This document shows, piece after piece, positions 1 through 9,747 of a DNA stretch of 64,000 bases. The DNA is from Nostoc parmelioides FACHB-3921 (GTDB lineage: Bacteria; Cyanobacteriota; Cyanobacteriia; Cyanobacteriales; Nostocaceae): assembly GCF_014696625.1 (NCBI RefSeq), contig NZ_JACJQL010000014.1, forward strand, positions 1 to 64,000, in the 5' to 3' direction. The notes beneath the pieces are model-generated. The model was given only the letters and a program-made list of their open reading frames with translations, did no database searches and had not been told where the DNA came from. The first letter of the stretch is position 1. Every line of letters begins with the position of its first letter. The position numbers and the translations under genes are program-made.

Positions 1-96
1 TTAGCAAAAGCAATTGAAAGTGCTTTTAATCAAGTTTCGTTAAATGATATTTATAATTGGTTTACCCATTCTTGTTACTGTACTTCACCAGACTGA
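1..96 (+). CDS. C-terminal end of a transposase-like ORF (partial, cut by window start)
   Basis: Frame 1 is open from the first base to a TGA at 94-96 and encodes 31 residues ending in NWFTHSCYCTSPD. The pattern of an alternating helix followed by W-F-x-H-x-x-Y resembles the C-terminus of IS630/Tc1-type transposases of cyanobacteria, so I read it as the tail of such a gene that begins outside the window. The catalytic DDE part is not visible. It lies just left of the Tn7-like element, which suggests the left flank is itself accessory DNA. The family assignment rests on only 31 residues and is tentative. Confidence 0.35.
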   Translation, partial: LAKAIESAFNQVSLNDIYNWFTHSCYCTSPD

Positions 97-125
97 GAAA
101 GGCTATATTCATTTAAATCAATTAT

Positions 126-701
126 GTGGAGACCATCATAATGATTGGTGCAATGGTTGGTGCATGGGTAGGAGAATTAGTCACAGTAGAAGTTTCTAAA
201 GCTTTACTGAGTGGTGTTACGAGCAAACTTAACCCTAGTGATTTAGATAAGGCGATTAAAACTGCAACGATAGAAGCTTGTAAGCAAGAAAGCCGATTAT
301 TTTATTCTTGTCCACCAGACTTTATACCAAAATTTTTATGTAATTTTTTTAAAGAACAAGGATTGTCAGAGCTACAGAGGCCTTTAAAAAATGAAGGAAA
401 GCCTGATTTAGATTATTTAGTTGAAGTTTTCAAAAAAGCGGCTTTAGCTGACTCAAAAATGAAAGAAATTAAAATTGAGTATGTTTATTCATGGATGGAG
501 GTTTTTGTTACAACTTATTTTCAGAATACAGATAATTGTATAAGGTTTCAGATTGCCAAGGAAAACTATCTTCAGCAATTAGTCAATTGGTTTGATGATG
601 TTAAGTTTGCTGGTATTGCTGTACCAGGACAAGAAGTAGAAAAATCGGAGAAGCTAGTAAATATTTTTGTATTACCAGAAGTGCAGGAGGATAATGTATA
701 A
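126..701 (+). pseudogene. N-terminal part of a NACHT/STAND-type NTPase, truncated by the transposon left end
   Basis: 191 residues. The start is GTG 126 or ATG 141; neither has a clear Shine-Dalgarno sequence. The protein begins with a glycine-rich hydrophobic stretch (IGAMVGAWVGELVTVEVSKAL) and ends in FAGIAVPGQEVEKSEKLVNI followed by an acidic tail. In my recollection this wording is typical of the N-terminal effector-associated region that precedes a NACHT ATPase domain in cyanobacterial STAND proteins. No P-loop follows here. The reading frame stops because the last codons (AAT GTA TAA, 693-701) lie in the transposon terminus that begins at 695. I infer that a longer gene was interrupted there. 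An alternative is a genuine short protein whose end coincides with the transposon tip. Confidence 0.5.
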
Positions 702-833
702 ATATAAAAAAGTTGTATAATTTTAGAGATTATAAAGCTTGTATTTAAGTTGGCATTCACCTAAACTTCAAAAAATAAAGTTGTATAATTTCCGAAGGCT
801 TCGTCATATTGACAAATAAAAAAGTTATACAAT
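695..833 (+). repeat. Transposon left end with three dispersed TnsB-type sites
   Basis: The terminus TGTATAAATA at 695 leads into site 1 (705-721, TAAAAAAGTTGTATAAT). Site 2 is at 773-789 (AAATAAAGTTGTATAAT) and site 3 at 817-833 (TAAAAAAGTTATACAAT). Spacings are 68 and 44 bp. Classical Tn7 has three separated TnsB sites over about 150 bp at its left end, and this layout matches that. Site 3 extended leftward (AATAAAAAAGTTATACAAT) differs at one base from a right-end site, which is strong evidence for a common recombinase. TnsB binding itself is inferred. Confidence 0.75.
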
Positions 834-1078
834 TTATAAAAACCATGCCCTATGAGCTTTTCAGGCAATTTATTTCCATTTGAATCATTTGCTTAAAAAC
901 CTTTCCCAGCAGTCATCACAGATGAAGAGGTAAAGCTCAAACTTAGCTTGCGTCTCCTCTCGTCTACTTCTGGCCATGAGGAATATCTTGAAGGCGATCG
1001 CAATATTTACCCCTAAGAGTCGCAATATTTGCTCCGTAACATAAAAATCAGGTAATCTTGACTACCACATCTATAAAG
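834..1078. other. Intergenic region inside the left end, no gene called
   Basis: About 245 bp between the left transposon end and the first cargo gene. A short open frame around 898-1017 reads FPAVITDEEVKLKLSLRLLS and stops soon after; it has no start codon and could be a gene remnant. One HIP1 palindrome occurs near 995. I see no RNA gene and no convincing promoter. Confidence 0.4.
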
Positions 1079-1318
1079 TTAATCTGAGTTAGCAATGCTT
1101 TGAGCCGTTGCAGGGATTTCAGTAACAGGCAAAGTCTCACTAGAGTTGGGTGCTTCCGCTTCACTCAAGGCTTCTTCTAAAACCTGAATTGCACCTGAAA
1201 TCCGCAGTAAGGTCTCTCTGAGGTTGGATTGTCTTGTTTCTAATTCTAGTAGAATTTTTTGACCAGATTCATATTCGGTTTTAAGTTGTTGTAGCCGTTG
1301 TTGCAGTTGTTCTTTCAT
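1079..1318 (-). CDS. Small coiled-coil protein of unknown function
   Basis: 79 residues. Residues 1-55 are almost entirely helical and heptad-like (LQQRLQQLKTEYESGQKILL and on), with many Gln, Glu and Leu. The C-terminal 25 residues are Ser/Thr/Pro-rich and probably disordered. No enzymatic motif and no membrane segment are present. It lies alone between the left transposon end and the repeat cluster, on the same strand as the CIS genes but separated from them by the DUF559 gene. I do not recognise a named family. Confidence 0.6.
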   Translation of the reverse strand: MKEQLQQRLQQLKTEYESGQKILLELETRQSNLRETLLRISGAIQVLEEALSEAEAPNSSETLPVTEIPATAQSIANSD

Positions 1319-1339
1319 ATTATTTGTTTTGCCAAACAG

Positions 1340-1570
1340 GAGTTATACCCACCCCCAACCCCTCCCAAGAGGGGCAAATACGGAGGTTTTTACACTAGTG
1401 AATTATAGTTTAAAATCGCAAACCATTCCCCTAGTTAGAAGTCCAAATTATTCCCCTCCCTGGAGGGGTTAGGGGTGGGTCAAATCCCCATATTGAAAAT
1501 CGCAAATTACCCCCCTATTTAACACAGCAACCCATTCCCCTCCCAGGAGGGGCTAGGGGTGGGTCAAAAC
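1340..1570. repeat. Cluster of CCCCTCC...GGAGGGG hairpin repeats
   Basis: Three related GC-rich units occur in 230 bp. Unit 1 is near 1349-1377 (CCACCCCCAACCCCTCCCAA then GAGGGGC). Units 2 (about 1452-1486) and 3 (about 1532-1566) share the pattern CCCCTCC, GGAGGGG and then AGGGGTGGGTCAAA. The units are joined by similar AT-rich linkers (AAAATCGCAAA). Each unit can form a short hairpin. Such interspersed hairpin repeats are common between genes in Nostocales. Unit 3 overlaps the 3' end of the neighbouring DUF559 gene. Confidence 0.7.
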
Positions 1571-1924
1571 CCAATCTTCAATCACCCGCAAAACCCCCTC
1601 CACATCACAACAAACCTCCTCCTCCCGAAACCGCAAAAAACGCACCCCCAACGACTCCAAACGCCTTTGCCTTTCCCCATCCCGTTCTTGCGCTTCAGGG
1701 CTATCATGAGAAGAACCATCAATCTCAATTGCCAGCATCAGTTTTTTACAATAAAAGTCAACGATAAATTGATCTATGGGACGTTGGCGATCGAAGTCGT
1801 AGCCACACATTTGCTTTCCTTTCAGGTGTTTCCAAAGGGTGACTTCGCCGGGGGTCATATTTTTGCGAAGTTCTCTTGCTCTTTCTTTTAGTAGGGGATT
1901 GTAGGGAATGATTGTAACCCGCAT
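1553..1924 (-). CDS. DUF559 / Vsr-like endonuclease-domain protein
   Basis: 123 residues from ATG 1924 (MRVTIIPYNP, the usual start wording of this family); an upstream in-frame start at 1957 would add 11 residues with no family support. The protein matches the DUF559 pattern: ARELRKNMTPGEVTLWKHLK near the N-terminus, then IDQFIVDFYC and LAIEIDGSSHD. The D...ExDG arrangement is the PD-(D/E)xK-like core related to very-short-patch-repair endonucleases. It ends in RFREEEV and VLRVIEDWV. The last codons (LTHP, stop at 1553) lie inside a hairpin repeat unit, so the C-terminus has probably been altered by repeat insertion. The cellular role of this family is unknown. It may be a passenger cargo gene. 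Confidence 0.8.
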   Translation of the reverse strand: MRVTIIPYNPLLKERARELRKNMTPGEVTLWKHLKGKQMCGYDFDRQRPIDQFIVDFYCKKLMLAIEIDGSSHDSPEAQERDGERQRRLESLGVRFLRFREEEVCCDVEGVLRVIEDWVLTHP

Positions 1925-2009
1925 GATGGTGGTAAGAGTAAGAGTAATAAGGGACAATAATTTTTTCTACTTTTACAGTATAGGAATACTGCCCTACTAA
2001 TACGTCTAG

Positions 2010-3896
2010 CTATCCTACTGCAATAAACTCAAAATCTCTATCAGCTTTATTACCATCACCATTTCCGCAAATGATACGGCATTGAGATACAGTTACATAG
2101 GTAACAACACAGTTATCCTTGGTGTTATCTCCCCAATTATTATTGCCTGAATAGTGTTGTGTTGCAACAACAGTAGGTGTAGTTGAAAACCCAGTCATAA
2201 AGTAAATAGCATACTCCCCTTGATTATGTTTTAAGACATAAAATCCTTTACCCACATTCACATATCCATTAGAGTTTATTGATCCTCTTACTAGTCTTAA
2301 ACCATTCTCTTGACTAACCAAAGCATAATTAAGCAACTGCTTCTTGATAAGTTCGTTATATTTAACTACAAGTGTAGCAAGAACATCTTGATTATACAAT
2401 TCAATACTTGTTGTATATTTCTTGCTAGTCTCTTTGCATGTATCTTGTCCTTTAATGAATATTAAAATATAAGCACTGCGATATCTGTTGACAGAATTTA
2501 AATTTTTATTCTCCACATCAAAAGCCTCCTTGGCCTTAATTCTTTTAAGCAGCTGAGTAGCCGAATTATTATTTTCATCTGGCGCATTCCTCAAAGCGTC
2601 TTGAGATGCAGTTATTACAATATCTTCATCATTCGCATTGCTATTGATCCAGTCAGCCCAATTAGACCAAGCAATATTAGCTTGTGAAACACCATCATTA
2701 TAGGTATCAAACCCCCTTTTTTTAATTCCTGAGCAACCTATAATAATTGTATTAAGTCCTCTTGTGGAATCGCCGAATAGATTGTTTGTTTCGCCGACAA
2801 TATTTAAGATAGGTGGGGGTGCAATAAGTTCGGTTTTGTCATACATGTCGTTCGCGGCAGCAAGCTCATCTGGTATTTCATAAGCAGATGCTGCTTGTAC
2901 AGAAATTTCCCATATAGTGGATTGGTTTGCAGCATAATTGTCAATGTAAACTTGACCACTTACTTTGATGTCGCCATTGACTTCCAATTTCTCTGTTGGG
3001 TTTGTGGTGCCGATACCGACATTCCCACTCTCAACAATCAGCCCATATTGTTTGACTCCCGTTTTACCGTTTTCTTGAAAGCTTGGACTGATCTTTAAAG
3101 CAGTGAGGGTTGCATTGTTATTATTTGCAGTCAGGCTAGGGCTTAAATTAGTGGTGCCTATAACTTCGAGGTTGCCCTCAATCTTTACACCACTTCCACC
3201 TTTGAAATAAGCGGCATTGCCAGTGCCATTTTGCTCCACATATAAGGCATCACTTGTAGTCTTTTCACTGCCCTCAAAGTAAGCTACACTACCAGTACCA
3301 TTTTGCACCACTTCTAACTTAGCTGTAGGCGAAAGAGTGCCGATCCCCACGTTGCCCTTCACCTTTAAACCTGAATATTGACAAACACTAAGGTCTACAC
3401 TTATTGCACCTGAAGCATTCTTGGTGACTTTAGCAATTTGAACTCCTTCGGCATTCTTGGCATCATTGTCAGTCATCCATGTAACTTCTGCCTTCTCCTC
3501 AAATCGAGTAGAATCCTTGGCTCCTACCTCTTGCTGTTCATCGATTTTTATTTCGGCGTAAGTTAGCACTAAAAAAAGACTCTGATTTTGAGCTAAAGCC
3601 ACTCCCGAACTAGTTTTGATATCATTCTCAGCAATTGTAATCACCTCTGGAACCAAAATTTGTCGTCCTTGTTGGTCAATGGCAGTACCAGGCTTAATCT
3701 TGATACTAGTGCCTTCTTTTTCAACCACCAACCCATTTAAAACCCCAGAAATATGCAAAAACCTTGCCAGCCTGCGTTGGCGATCAATATGATATTTCTG
3801 CTCATCAATAAAATCTGTGACACTTAAAAACTGTCCATCAAAATAGCGGAGGCGTTTAGTGACGTAATCCGGTTGTTTATAAAGGTCTTCTGACAT
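2010..3896 (-). CDS. CIS tail-fibre / receptor-binding-like protein
   Basis: 628 residues, last gene of the CIS run. Residues 1-160 begin MSEDLYKQPDYVTKRLRYFD and continue with LARFLHISGVLNGLVV, a baseplate-attachment module seen in cyanobacterial CIS loci. Residues about 175-310 carry repeated GNVGIGT-type motifs (GNVGIGTLSPTAKLEV; GNVGIGTTNPTEKLEV), typical of phage tail-fibre shafts. Residues about 350-490 form a separate alpha/beta domain (NTIIIGCSGIKKRGFDTYND). Residues about 540-628 look like a beta-rich, lectin-like tip (GFSTTPTVVATQHYSG). This domain order suits a protein that contacts the target or an anchoring surface. It follows the gpI-like gene by 43 nt. The shaft motif is seen; receptor binding is inferred. 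Confidence 0.7.
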   Translation of the reverse strand: MSEDLYKQPDYVTKRLRYFDGQFLSVTDFIDEQKYHIDRQRRLARFLHISGVLNGLVVEKEGTSIKIKPGTAIDQQGRQILVPEVITIAENDIKTSSGVALAQNQSLFLVLTYAEIKIDEQQEVGAKDSTRFEEKAEVTWMTDNDAKNAEGVQIAKVTKNASGAISVDLSVCQYSGLKVKGNVGIGTLSPTAKLEVVQNGTGSVAYFEGSEKTTSDALYVEQNGTGNAAYFKGGSGVKIEGNLEVIGTTNLSPSLTANNNNATLTALKISPSFQENGKTGVKQYGLIVESGNVGIGTTNPTEKLEVNGDIKVSGQVYIDNYAANQSTIWEISVQAASAYEIPDELAAANDMYDKTELIAPPPILNIVGETNNLFGDSTRGLNTIIIGCSGIKKRGFDTYNDGVSQANIAWSNWADWINSNANDEDIVITASQDALRNAPDENNNSATQLLKRIKAKEAFDVENKNLNSVNRYRSAYILIFIKGQDTCKETSKKYTTSIELYNQDVLATLVVKYNELIKKQLLNYALVSQENGLRLVRGSINSNGYVNVGKGFYVLKHNQGEYAIYFMTGFSTTPTVVATQHYSGNNNWGDNTKDNCVVTYVTVSQCRIICGNGDGNKADRDFEFIAVG

Positions 3897-3939
3897 AAGA
3901 GAGTCCTGATAATTATTGAAATTATTTGCGGTCTAAAAA

Positions 3940-4659
3940 TTACTGTGTAGTAGTAGAGTTGCTATTTGTTGAAGTTGACTCTTTTTCTTGACTAATGTCT
4001 CTAGCGGAGCGATTGCCTAAAATAGTCCTATTGCCATAGCTCTCCTCCCCTCCCAGCTTGAGCATTACGCTCCCTTTTGCTTTTGCTGTGTCAGCAGATT
4101 TAAAAATCTGCATGGTAGGCATCAATATCTGGAACGAATAAAACGTATGAGCAGGTTTTTCCTGATCAATAATTGCTCTGGCTATTCTTTCCTTCCGTCG
4201 GTATTCCTGAAGATTTTGGTTTCCTAGCGTTAACTGCACCTGAAAATAATGAGCAGGCTGGTCAAACTCGTAAATATTAACTTCTTCTTTTGGAGAGTTT
4301 AGGTAAAGCTTCAACATTCCGCTTAAACCCTCTTTGGTTCCCCGTTTTTGGTAAAGTGGTACAATCTGGCGAATAAACGATCGCTTCACTTTAACATCCC
4401 ACTCATCCCATAAACTTAACCCCACCCAACTCGCCAGCCAGGGAAGAAAATCTTCCGGGGTTTGATCGGGGTCAAAATATTGATAAATGATGCTAGTAAC
4501 TGCTTCCAGACCTGGGGGATGCGACTGCTGTGTGATGATAGATGGCTTATTATCGGGCGTTGAACCACTGAGAATCGTTTCAAAAGCTTGCAGAAAGCCG
4601 TCGATAATTGGATCGTTTTGTAAAGCCGTTGGTAAATAGGTGGAATAGCTACTAGGCAT
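3940..4659 (-). CDS. CIS baseplate protein, phage tail protein I (gpI-like)
   Basis: 239 residues from ATG 4659, chosen because AAGGAG lies 7 nt upstream; a start at 4686 would place 35 nt inside the preceding gene. The sequence resembles the P2 gpI/'phage tail protein' family: a helical N-terminus ([20 protein letters not shown]), then [20 protein letters not shown] and [20 protein letters not shown]. In contractile tails this protein sits at the outer baseplate and links J-type wedge proteins to fibres, which fits its place between a J-type gene and the fibre gene. It overlaps the upstream stop by 8 nt, suggesting translational coupling. The C-terminal 35 residues are Ser/Thr/Asn-rich. Confidence 0.8.
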   Translation of the reverse strand: MPSSYSTYLPTALQNDPIIDGFLQAFETILSGSTPDNKPSIITQQSHPPGLEAVTSIIYQYFDPDQTPEDFLPWLASWVGLSLWDEWDVKVKRSFIRQIVPLYQKRGTKEGLSGMLKLYLNSPKEEVNIYEFDQPAHYFQVQLTLGNQNLQEYRRKERIARAIIDQEKPAHTFYSFQILMPTMQIFKSADTAKAKGSVMLKLGGEESYGNRTILGNRSARDISQEKESTSTNSNSTTTQ

Positions 4660-5620
4660 CTTTAAACTCCTTCCAATCGTTTCCATCTTTCACATTAATA
4701 GTCAGATTAAGTTTTCCTAAAAGCGGTAATTGATAACTTTTCAATTCAACTTTAGTCAGATTTTGGTTATTATTTATCTCAACCCCATCAACATAATCAA
4801 CTTCAGTCAAAGCATCCAATATCCCATATATCTCAGAAAGATAAACACTGCGACCAAATGGCCAACCATTGCCATCAGCAGCATTTTCTAAAAATACCTC
4901 AAGCTGTTTTTGAGCAGAATTAGAAACAGTTTGAGGTGATGCTTTTTCTTGCAAATAAACTTGAGCTTTGATATCGATTTTGATGAGTTCAGATTCTATA
5001 ACATGGTGTCTGGTCGTCAAAAGTTTACGCTGACTGAGAAAATCATGAATCTGTTCACACAATTTATTATTAAGTTCACTTTGAATAGTGTTATTTCTAT
5101 CTATAGAATTACTGTTATTTTTGGCAAAAGCTAATAGATTTTCTGGTAAGACGACTATACTAACGTGTCCAGCTTCGGGATTGGCTGGGTTAACTGAAGT
5201 GAGGTTTTTTAGAGGAATGCAGCGTGCGTGAATAATTTTTACTTTGTCTTTATTTTCTTTAGCCGTCTGCCAATCTTCTAACACTAACCTCTCAAAATCT
5301 TCACGGGTGACTGCTCGATAACGCTGATGGAGAGAGAGGATAGTGTCTTTGATTTTTTGCTGCAAAGCCTCTGAGTTCAGGTTTTGCTTCTCCTCTGGAT
5401 TTAGTAGATTGAGAAACGTCGCCGTATTTTGGTCTGACACCAGATTCACCTGATACAGAACAGTTTCCGTAATCCATGACAGTAGCTCAATCAAAATGAT
5501 GCCTGTATCAGTCGGGTTATGATCCGTCCATCCCCGGTATTCTAGGGGAATTAGAGAACGAGCTTCTTCTACCAAGTCGGCATAGGTGCGATCGTCTAAA
5601 TTAGGGAGTGGTAAAGTCAT
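4652..5620 (-). CDS. CIS baseplate J-like protein (second copy)
   Basis: 322 residues. It begins with [20 protein letters not shown], continues [20 protein letters not shown], and has the J-family middle section [18 protein letters not shown] and a C-terminal [20 protein letters not shown] segment. It is clearly related to the last third of the large protein encoded immediately upstream (ending at 5635) but is much shorter. Contractile systems such as Afp/PVC carry two wedge proteins (Afp11, Afp12), and this would be the second. Only 14 nt separate it from the large J gene. Baseplate wedge assembly is inferred from family. Confidence 0.82.
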   Translation of the reverse strand: MTLPLPNLDDRTYADLVEEARSLIPLEYRGWTDHNPTDTGIILIELLSWITETVLYQVNLVSDQNTATFLNLLNPEEKQNLNSEALQQKIKDTILSLHQRYRAVTREDFERLVLEDWQTAKENKDKVKIIHARCIPLKNLTSVNPANPEAGHVSIVVLPENLLAFAKNNSNSIDRNNTIQSELNNKLCEQIHDFLSQRKLLTTRHHVIESELIKIDIKAQVYLQEKASPQTVSNSAQKQLEVFLENAADGNGWPFGRSVYLSEIYGILDALTEVDYVDGVEINNNQNLTKVELKSYQLPLLGKLNLTINVKDGNDWKEFKDA

Positions 5621-5634
5621 AGAAATACTAATTT

Positions 5635-8600
5635 TTAAGAGCGAGTATCTGAAACACAGGTGATATCATGTTGACCAGAATAAATTAATTGGTTAGGTGT
5701 GAGGGTAACAGAATCAAAAGATAGCTCTTGTACATGGTCAACCTCCGTAATTCCCTCAATTAACCTGTATAAGCTAGACTTTTGCGGATATCGCCCAAAC
5801 TCCCATCCTTTGCGATCAAACCCACCTGTTAGGGGATGGAGAAATTGCTTTAATCGTTGGCTAATTGCCAACCGCAGTGCATTGGATTGACCAATATCAA
5901 CAGGAATAACTGTAACTATTACTATGACTTCCACCCATTGTGGCCCAACCACCTGCAAATCAAGCGTTGCGGCACATCGAGCCTGGAGATAGGTTTTAAT
6001 TTGTTGTAAAAATCCCCAACTGGGTTCAGGTTTGGCATCTTTACTGTGGGGCAGAACAATCAAAGTCACTTTCCCTGCATTGATTTCTGGGGCGTTGTAT
6101 TTAGCCAAATTATTGCGATTCTCTTTCTGATGATCTTTTACTTCTAGCCAATTAGCATCATCTAGCGGGTTAAAAGTGTTGTTTGCTGCTGCTGGAATCG
6201 CTTTTGCTCTCGCCACTTGCGTTGATGCTTCATAAGCTAAATCTTCAAAATCTTGTACAGTTACGGCTCGATTACGGTGGCGCAGTTGTTTGGATGCGTG
6301 TTCTTTCAGTTGTTCTAGGGATTCTTCATTGCTTCCTCCCGCCGCATCTAACTGATTGACAGCACGATCGACATAGGGAATGGTTGTTTTCAGTTGGGAA
6401 ATGGTTTGAGCCGCCCTGTTACCGCCCACTCCACCGCCCGTTTGATAGCGCGCCATGCGAATATTATTGCGCCCAATGGGTGGGGGCATTCCCTGTTTAG
6501 CATCACCAAACTGGATAGTTCCCCTCTGACGGTCAAAGATATAATGGCGATCGCGCGAACCAGAGGCATAGAAATTAGTCACCTCTTGCCACCGCACCCA
6601 AACCGCCTCAAGTTGACCCGTATCATTGTAAACACCGGTGATAGCAGATGCCGCTTCTAGTTGTTTGCTTTCTTCAGGAGATGGCAATTTACCTTCATTT
6701 ACCTCCAACTGTTGCCCGCTTAAAACAGGTTTCTGACTGGTTTGCAAAAATTGACCTGGCTCACCATTCCCTGAACCCAGCATTTCGTTAAGATGAGTTA
6801 GGGTTTGGCTAGCCCAGGTGGTATTGGTCAGAATTTGAAGTAGTTGGGGATTATAGGAACTACTACTATTTCTGTTACTAACTCTTAGCCAATAAAGAGA
6901 TTTGCCAAATTCCGAGGCTTTACTAAAATCATTGGGAATAATAAACTGCACTAGCCCCGTTTGAGAAAAGTTATTGGTGCTATCTCGCACACTAAACTCC
7001 TTCCATTGAGTGGGGGTTTGATGGGATGCAGAATACTCCCAGACGAATTGTGCAGACTGAATCTCTGCTAAGAAACTATCAACTGTTTTATTTTCTGAAA
7101 GCTTTGGTGTTTCCACTTCAAAAAATAGGGTAGTTGATTGGTTATTAAAGGATTGATTAAAACCTAAATAAAGTGCTAAACTAGGAGTAGTATTTGTCAA
7201 TACAGATGTAGCGTTAGTAATTTCTGTAAAGCAGCGAAAATCAGAATAGTAATATGAAGGGGTGAGATAATAGGCTTCAATCTTATACTCCAACTTTAAG
7301 CTGCTAAATACTAAATTATTGGATTGAGATGCTTGAAGAATTACAGTTGCACCTAAAGAGTATGTTTTCTGTAATTCGGTATCAAATGACAGCACATTTC
7401 CTATTTTAATAGTTGATATCTTAACAGTTTCCTGATCATCTCCAGACCGAATTTGAATAGAATCACCAGGTGCAAATCCCCTGACTGAGGTTACAGTTAT
7501 TTCTTTTTGTTTCGCCTCAACAGGCTTGGTTAATACTGCAAATGTTAAAGATGCTTTATTATTCGATTGGCTGTTAATAATAGCCCTGAGCCAAATATTT
7601 TCTTCTCCGTTAATAACAGTTGAACCAATTGTTGAAAGCTGAATTTTGTCCGATTTATCTGATTGAATCTCATTAAATTGGAGATTCTTTGTATTTTTAA
7701 GGGGAATCCAGCCACTATTTTTCTTAGAAATAGACCACTGGAGGTTTAAATTGGCTAATAAGTCTGTCACCGAATTACTATCTTTAGTTTCGGGTATAAG
7801 CTCTATCGTTAAATTCCCCTGAGATGGCAAACTACCTAAAGCAATATAAACAACATCATATTGATTGGGATACTCGCCAAACAGGTAAAAGTCTTTGTTA
7901 AAATCGATGGGTATGGAATTATAAAAGCAAGTATCCGGTCGAGCTTTGGAATAGCTCAAAGTTGCATTAATATTTTTAGGAAAAGTATCAAGAGTCTGAC
8001 TATCTAACAATTGCGCTTTGAGCCATTGTCTAGATTGCCCCTCTACTAAGTAAGATTGAGGATGCAAATTTTTGGTAATCGCTTTTTTGTTAGGAATTTT
8101 CTTTTTATTTTCATCAACCTGAGATGGTAATGATTCCCATTGTTCTCCATTCCAGTATTGCCAATCAGCAATTTCAGCCATCTCTTGAGAATCAGGTTTA
8201 TTATTGCTAGTTGTTTTAGTTGTTTCTATCAATAAAGTCTTCTCTTCTGAAATCGCAAAAATATCATCAAAAGCATAGTAAATACTGGTCTCTATTGATT
8301 TATCGGCACTAAATACTGCAAACGATTCTGTATTGGGGGTGATTGCAGCCTGAGTGCGATCGCTCCACTTCTTTCCCTGAGCATCCTTAACACAAACTGC
8401 CTCTATCACTGCGGGAGTAACCACCAGTTCTTGCTCTGTCTCAAACACCACTTCATCCTCCTCACCATCTGCTGGAGGAGCTGAAATCTGGGTATGGGTA
8501 GGAACGATCGCTCCGGTGGTACTGCCTTCTGCTAAATAAAACGTGATTGGCACTCTGGCAGGTTGTGGCGGAACTAATCTAGCCCCGATGAGATTAAGAA

Positions 8601-9021
8601 ACGCCAAAAAGTTTTTTTCTGGCACTTGGTTAAGGCGATCGCTTACCAAAGCTGCCATCCGCCCAAAAATGCGAATCAAAGCCAGCCCAGCGTCAGGGGT
8701 AGAACTACATTGCCAACCATAAACTTTTACCTTTCCCTTCGTTGGTTCATTCTTAGCCGCACAAATCTCTTTAATGCTTTGGATTAATTTGATTAAGTCG
8801 TCTTCTGTAAATGTTGCTGATGTGTTCAAAAGCCGTCCTCTGGTGGCAATGATTTGACCTTGTGAGTTGACAATAGTCTCAGCTAAGGTGCGATCACGCA
8901 AATTTTCTAAAGAAGGCTCTACCGATGTAGTCAAGTCCTGCACCAGTTTTATGGTTTGCTGAACAATTTCATCGTAAGTTCGCTGATCAATTTTGGGCGG
9001 TGGTACTGACATAGGACACAT
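5635..9021 (-). CDS. CIS large baseplate wedge protein (J / Afp11-like)
   Basis: 1128 residues, the largest gene in the window. The N-terminus ([20 protein letters not shown]) and the block [20 protein letters not shown] followed by [20 protein letters not shown] are hallmarks of the 'putative baseplate assembly protein' family. The central 500 residues are beta-rich and variable. The C-terminal third carries the J signature: [40 protein letters not shown] and [20 protein letters not shown]. Start ATG 9021 overlaps the stop of the gp25 gene (TAATG); ATG 9012 is an alternative. It should form the wedge ring around the spike that triggers sheath contraction. Confidence 0.9.
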   Translation of the reverse strand: MCPMSVPPPKIDQRTYDEIVQQTIKLVQDLTTSVEPSLENLRDRTLAETIVNSQGQIIATRGRLLNTSATFTEDDLIKLIQSIKEICAAKNEPTKGKVKVYGWQCSSTPDAGLALIRIFGRMAALVSDRLNQVPEKNFLAFLNLIGARLVPPQPARVPITFYLAEGSTTGAIVPTHTQISAPPADGEEDEVVFETEQELVVTPAVIEAVCVKDAQGKKWSDRTQAAITPNTESFAVFSADKSIETSIYYAFDDIFAISEEKTLLIETTKTTSNNKPDSQEMAEIADWQYWNGEQWESLPSQVDENKKKIPNKKAITKNLHPQSYLVEGQSRQWLKAQLLDSQTLDTFPKNINATLSYSKARPDTCFYNSIPIDFNKDFYLFGEYPNQYDVVYIALGSLPSQGNLTIELIPETKDSNSVTDLLANLNLQWSISKKNSGWIPLKNTKNLQFNEIQSDKSDKIQLSTIGSTVINGEENIWLRAIINSQSNNKASLTFAVLTKPVEAKQKEITVTSVRGFAPGDSIQIRSGDDQETVKISTIKIGNVLSFDTELQKTYSLGATVILQASQSNNLVFSSLKLEYKIEAYYLTPSYYYSDFRCFTEITNATSVLTNTTPSLALYLGFNQSFNNQSTTLFFEVETPKLSENKTVDSFLAEIQSAQFVWEYSASHQTPTQWKEFSVRDSTNNFSQTGLVQFIIPNDFSKASEFGKSLYWLRVSNRNSSSSYNPQLLQILTNTTWASQTLTHLNEMLGSGNGEPGQFLQTSQKPVLSGQQLEVNEGKLPSPEESKQLEAASAITGVYNDTGQLEAVWVRWQEVTNFYASGSRDRHYIFDRQRGTIQFGDAKQGMPPPIGRNNIRMARYQTGGGVGGNRAAQTISQLKTTIPYVDRAVNQLDAAGGSNEESLEQLKEHASKQLRHRNRAVTVQDFEDLAYEASTQVARAKAIPAAANNTFNPLDDANWLEVKDHQKENRNNLAKYNAPEINAGKVTLIVLPHSKDAKPEPSWGFLQQIKTYLQARCAATLDLQVVGPQWVEVIVIVTVIPVDIGQSNALRLAISQRLKQFLHPLTGGFDRKGWEFGRYPQKSSLYRLIEGITEVDHVQELSFDSVTLTPNQLIYSGQHDITCVSDTRS

Positions 9022-9404
9022 TACTGAAGATAAAACGGATACACTAGATTGAATCGATTATTGGTTGTTCGTACCCGATAGTTAATTTGAATTTGAATCC
9101 GAGTGCGATCGCTAGGAAATGGCAGCGCATCTACATCCAGCACATCAATTCGGGGTTCCCATTCAATCAGCGCATCCTGCACCTCGCTGACTAATTGACC
9201 AATGGTACTAGGGGTATTTGGCGCAAATACTAGATCGTGGATTCCACAACCAAAATCGGGGCGCATGATGCGTTCGCCCTTAGCAGTTGCCAAAATCATC
9301 AAAATCGCTTGACGAATAGCATCTTCTTCTCTAGCCATAGCGATTTGTCCTGTTTGCATTAGTTGAACTGGAGCAGTCCAACCGACTCCTAAAAAATCAG
9401 CCAT
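9021..9404 (-). CDS. CIS baseplate protein, gp25/GPW family (Afp9-like)
   Basis: 127 residues. The gp25-like lysozyme-fold signature is plain: EEDAIRQAILMILATAKGER followed by IMRPDFGCGIHDLVFAPNTP, with the conserved E-A-I-x-Q/R-x-I pattern and R-P-x-F-G-C-G-I. Homologues (T4 gp25, TssE, Afp9) join the first sheath ring to the baseplate. Its stop overlaps the start of the large wedge gene. A 22-nt gap separates it from the PAAR-like gene. Confidence 0.92.
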   Translation of the reverse strand: MADFLGVGWTAPVQLMQTGQIAMAREEDAIRQAILMILATAKGERIMRPDFGCGIHDLVFAPNTPSTIGQLVSEVQDALIEWEPRIDVLDVDALPFPSDRTRIQIQINYRVRTTNNRFNLVYPFYLQ

Positions 9405-9426
9405 TGATTTTGCCCTCTCGTTTCCA

Positions 9427-9747
9427 CTACATCGCTTTGACCCGTGTTTGCGTCACCAGAATGTTCAATGGGCCACCCGTAGGAATGCAAACTGCCCGAC
9501 TATCTTGCAGCACAAGCGGTTGTCCCATCGATTTCACCCGCAGCGACCCCACAGTCCACTGAGCGAGTAGACAGGGGCCGGGTGGAGCCGATGGTGGCAA
9601 CGGGCAGGCAGAAACGGTATAGGGTATGGGTTGAGTCACCACCGGTTGCCCCATAACCTTGACCCGAGGATTGGGTACAGCCGGTTTAGCCTGCCCGCCG
9701 TGGGCGCAAAGTACTGGGGTATTGGCTTGTAGAATATATCCCGGCAT
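9427..9747 (-). CDS. CIS spike-tip PAAR-like protein (Afp10-like)
   Basis: 106 residues, beginning MPGYILQANTPVLCAHGGQA. It has two related halves (PNPRVKVMGQPVVTQPIPYT and GSLRVKSMGQPLVLQDSRAV), with Cys and His placed as in zinc-stabilised PAAR-type cones (CAHGG; CPLP; CIPTGGP). Such proteins cap the gpV/VgrG spike and pierce membranes. It starts on the stop codon of the spike gene (TAATG overlap at 9747), which supports a one-to-one role with that spike. Literal PAAR repeats are absent, so I call it PAAR-like. Confidence 0.82.
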   Translation of the reverse strand: MPGYILQANTPVLCAHGGQAKPAVPNPRVKVMGQPVVTQPIPYTVSACPLPPSAPPGPCLLAQWTVGSLRVKSMGQPLVLQDSRAVCIPTGGPLNILVTQTRVKAM

